From positions 1,488,001-1,552,000 of the forward strand of contig NZ_JBHSBU010000001.1 of the NCBI RefSeq assembly GCF_042650885.1: a DNA stretch of 64,000 nt, given 5' to 3'. Shown in pieces: positions 61,551 through 64,000 of this stretch. Under the pieces are notes generated by a model that saw only the letters and a list, made by a program, of their open reading frames with translations, did no database searches and had not been told where the DNA came from. The position numbers and the translations under genes are program-made. The first letter of the stretch is position 1; every line of letters begins with the position of its first letter. This DNA comes from Chitinimonas_A lacunae (lineage in GTDB: Bacteria; Pseudomonadota; Gammaproteobacteria; Burkholderiales; Chitinimonadaceae).

Positions 61551-61828
61551 CGTCGATTCCTTTCCTGATACCACCTCAACAACGAGGCGATATTTTACCA
61601 TTTCCCAGGCCAAGAAGCCTCGGATATTTCCTCCAAAGGGAAAATTGACGATTGATTGTGCGGGTAATTGGGCGGGGTGGGAGAGGCCGAAAAAGCGGTC
61701 GTTGCAGGTACGAGGAGAGGGGAGAAATCCGGCGGTGATGCCGGCACATCCGTTCTGGTAATTTTTTCAAAGCGATTGAAAATAAATCGCGCTGACGACC
61801 GGCAAGATTATCTTTTCCGGCAAATAAA

Positions 61829-61854
61829 AAAGCCCGTCCATATGAACGGGCTTT
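61829..61854. terminator. Bidirectional-type hairpin
   Basis: AAAGCCCGT...ACGGGCTTT with flanking A-run and T-run. A second hairpin (ACGCCGATTT / AAATCGGCGT) lies at 61940-61961, after the GNAT gene on the minus strand. The gap 61551-61985 holds no other feature. Confidence 0.65.
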
Positions 61855-61985
61855 CGACGGATGTCGAAAATTACCAAGTGTTACCTGACGCTTTGAATAC
61901 TAGGCACTGGTCAGCGAAATGCCATGCTTTTTTTAGATAACGCCGATTTAAAAATCGGCGTACCGATAACAATGAATTCGGTTGA

Positions 61986-62471
61986 CTAGACAGGCATCTG
62001 CCGCTCCATCCGCCGCAGCAGCACATCGGGGTGACTTGCCAGCGACTCGGTCGCCTCGCCGAACACAAAGCCTTGCCGCTGGTAGAAGCGGCAGGCACGC
62101 GAGTTGTCCGGTGCCACCGACAGCACCACGCTATGCCGGCCCAGCGAACGGGCATGGTCCTCGACGGCCTCGACCAGCCGGCTGGCCACCGCCGTACCAC
62201 GCGATTCGGGACGGACCCACATGGCGATCAACTGGTACTCATCGTGCCGATCAATCACCCCGCCGACCATGCCGACAGGGAGGTCGCCTTCCCAGGCCAG
62301 AAAGTAAACCGGCCCACTGCGTCCACTGGCCCGCTGTCGCCACTGTTGTTCACCGTACTGCGCCACCTCGGCATGGCTCAAGCCGAATGCCTTGGGTGAA
62401 TCGAGCAGCGAAGCGAGGCGGAGAGCTTTCAGGGTTTCCCAGTCGGCCTCAACGGCAGGACGGATCAGCAT
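61986..62471 (-). CDS. GNAT-family N-acetyltransferase
   Basis: 161 residues covering a whole GNAT fold: N-terminal LIRPAVEADWETLKALRLASL, beta strands YFLAWEGDLPVGMVGGV, the acetyl-CoA loop VRPESRGTAVASRLVEAV, and the C-terminal CRFYQRQGFVFGE motif. It transfers an acetyl group to an amine; the substrate is unknown. Single gene. Confidence 0.9.
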   Translation of the reverse strand: MLIRPAVEADWETLKALRLASLLDSPKAFGLSHAEVAQYGEQQWRQRASGRSGPVYFLAWEGDLPVGMVGGVIDRHDEYQLIAMWVRPESRGTAVASRLVEAVEDHARSLGRHSVVLSVAPDNSRACRFYQRQGFVFGEATESLASHPDVLLRRMERQMPV

Positions 62472-62563
62472 CGATAGCCTTTCTATTTCTGTACCCAGAG
62501 GAAAAACAACGCCTTCACTGCAAGCTTACCGGCCCGGCTGGACACCGACCCGACACAGCTGCG

Positions 62564-62977
62564 CTAAAACGCCTGTAAACCCTGATACAGCAGACCGGCA
62601 CAGATAAACCACAGTATCCACTGGCCCAGCACCAGATAGTCCTTGAAAGGCCGCCGCAGCGCGGCCATCTGGATCAGCCAGATCACGCCCCAGCCCAGCA
62701 GCAGTAGCAGCGACATCTGTGCCAGGCTCTGCCTGGCCGGCAGCAGGCTGGGAAAGGACAGCGCGATCAACAGCGCCGCCAGCGCCAACAGGTCGATCGT
62801 TACCAGTTGGAATGCACAGAGCGACTGCACCCAGCGACGCTCCAGCACCATAAAGTCGCTGTCGCGCTGTCCCTGCCGCAGCGGTCGGGTACTGAGCGCC
62901 TCGCGCACGCCAATAAAGGTATGGGCCAGAAACGCCAGTGCCACCAGCACACCGGCCGTCAGAAACGAATAGTTCAT
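62564..62977 (-). CDS. Four-helix membrane protein, unknown
   Basis: 137 residues with AGGAGGTAGCCC before the ATG. Four hydrophobic helices (residues ~4-22, 50-72, 84-104, 113-133) separated by short basic loops. The N-terminal FIGVREALSTRPLR motif is a feature of small inner-membrane proteins of no known function. Monocistronic. Confidence 0.75.
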   Translation of the reverse strand: MNYSFLTAGVLVALAFLAHTFIGVREALSTRPLRQGQRDSDFMVLERRWVQSLCAFQLVTIDLLALAALLIALSFPSLLPARQSLAQMSLLLLLGWGVIWLIQMAALRRPFKDYLVLGQWILWFICAGLLYQGLQAF

Positions 62978-63319
62978 GGGCTACCTCCTCGCTGAAAGGG
63001 ACATCGAACCGGCACATCGCCACCCATCACTGCGAGAATAGGGCGGGAGTGGACAATATATAAAATATTGTGCATGAGCACTGCTATAAGCAGATTATGC
63101 AGATTCCAGAATTTCAAAAAACAGGAATAGTGCCTCTCAAGCGACTCCTGAACTATCCATCCGCCACGTCGCGAGACCCGGACGCATGGTGGCCGTGGAA
63201 AGGATGAAGAGGACCGCAAGCAGGGCGCCCGACAGCGCTTTGTGGCTGACGCTTCCTATGGTTTTTCTGGCTTGGCGGCTGTTCCTGAAAGGCCGAGGTT
63301 CGGCTCATCGATCACCCCG
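62978..63319. other. Intergenic region, no gene seen
   Basis: About 340 bp. The first part is AT-rich (63050-63130); the rest has GC-rich open frames with no supporting signal. Confidence 0.5.
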
Positions 63320-64000
63320 TCACGACAGGGACGGAGGGCGCGGCAAGGTCAGGCGCATCACCAGACCGCCGCCCGGGCGGGCCTCGGCGGTAATGGTGCC
63401 GCCATGCGATTCGATGGCGCGGCGGGCGATGGCAAGGCCGAGGCCGAAGCCGCTCATTTCCCGGGTCTGCTCAAGCCGGCGAAACGGCTCAAAAATGCCC
63501 GTCAGATCGGCCGGCGCGATTCCTGGTCCGCGGTCGGCCACACTGACGGTCAGCCGCTCCGGCCCCGCCTCGACGCTCACCTCGACCGTGCTGCCTTCGA
63601 CGGTGTATTTGACGGCGTTGCGGATCACGTTCTCGAACGCCCGGTAGAGCAATTCCGCGCCGACCTCGACCACGAATTCGCCCTCGGCGCGCCAGCTTAC
63701 TTCGCGGCCCAGGGTACGGGCTTCAAATTGGGCATCTTCGGCAATCGCCCCGATCAGCTCGACCAGATCGACCCGTTCGCGCCGCATCTCAGCCGCGCCG
63801 GCCTCCAGGCGCGCCAGGGTCAGCAGTTCGCCGACCAGACCGTCGAGCCGCACGGCTTCGCGCTCGATCCGCTCCAGGCTGGCCTCGGTCCGGTCGGGCC
63901 GCTGTCGGGCCAGGCCGATGGCTGCTTGCAGACGGGCCAGCGGCGAGCGCAATTCGTGTGAGACATCGTGCAAAAGCCGCTGCTGCGCGCCGACCAGCTG
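63320..64000 (-). CDS. Sensor histidine kinase, C-terminal part (runs past window end)
   Basis: The frame is open to the window edge, reading QLVGAQQRLLHDVSHELRSP. The H box (His in DVSHELRSPLARL), N box ENVIRNAVKYT, G1 DRGPGIAP and G2 GFGLGLAIA are all present, so this is the kinase core of a membrane HK of the HisKA class such as CpxA/RstB-like. The sensor part and any response regulator are outside the window. Confidence 0.9.
   Translation of the reverse strand, partial: QLVGAQQRLLHDVSHELRSPLARLQAAIGLARQRPDRTEASLERIEREAVRLDGLVGELLTLARLEAGAAEMRRERVDLVELIGAIAEDAQFEARTLGREVSWRAEGEFVVEVGAELLYRAFENVIRNAVKYTVEGSTVEVSVEAGPERLTVSVADRGPGIAPADLTGIFEPFRRLEQTREMSGFGLGLAIARRAIESHGGTITAEARPGGGLVMRLTLPRPPSLS

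Noticed and set aside
63186..63647. Plus-strand ORF antisense to the terminal histidine kinase
   Set aside because: Most of it is antisense to the conserved kinase core; the unique N-terminal part is short and unsupported.

Overview
The window looks like a chromosomal segment of a high-GC betaproteobacterium, possibly of the Neisseriales or Burkholderiales. This is an inference from GC content, codon use and gene families (YbaL-type antiporter, GstA, class II fumarase, type VI accessory genes); no rRNA or tRNA gene was found to place it. Most of it is GC-rich. Two stretches are clearly AT-richer: a gene-poor block at about 20.1-21.8 kb and an IS/RHS island at about 25.1-35.1 kb.

Layout. 0-5.6 kb: the 3' part of a YbaL/Kef antiporter, an AtaL-like (DUF1857) protein and an exported tricorn-type peptidase. 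6.2-12.0 kb: a tightly overlapping six-gene type VI secretion accessory/effector operon (HEAT-like TIGR02270 protein, DUF6484-like protein, DUF2169 protein, ketosynthase-fold protein, PAAR-like DUF4150 protein with a nuclease-like centre, DUF3396 immunity protein). No T6SS structural genes are present here. 12.1-18.7 kb: a small exported protein, fumC, a LysR regulator divergent from gstA and a nitronate monooxygenase-like gene, then a REC-LuxR response regulator. 18.7-20.1 kb: REP-like palindromes and thirteen 9-bp tandem units abutting the stop codon of an exported protein gene.

21.8-24.8 kb: a secreted transglutaminase of the oomycete-elicitor type. Its N-terminal half is about 470 residues of Gln/Gly/Pro/Asn repeats, so enzyme and probable glutamine-donor substrate are in one chain.

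25.4-35.0 kb: a mosaic of three IS30-family elements (two 1071-bp copies and a related 1074-bp one), IS5-type remnants, two 5'-truncated RHS genes with different toxin tips, each followed by a candidate immunity gene, and a further toxin-tip/DUF1493/HEAT-like cluster. This is a typical decayed RHS cassette region.

35.1-58.3 kb: a TPR-GAF histidine kinase transcribed divergently from a single 19.9-kb gene for a 6630-residue YD-repeat (RHS-like) protein. That protein carries about thirteen copies of a helical module inserted between YD repeats, an Fn3-like insert, two LysM modules, a glycine-zipper hydrophobic region, and a poly-G-encoded linker before an unrecognised C-terminal domain. 58.4-64 kb: a TPR protein and small ordinary genes (SRPBCC, KTSC-like, GNAT, membrane protein), ending in a partial histidine kinase.

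The strongest leads are the self-substrate transglutaminase, the helical modules and the G8 tract of the giant YD protein, the PAAR-like nuclease/DUF3396 pair, and a conserved 11-bp-phased CTGCAA direct-repeat element found after several genes.
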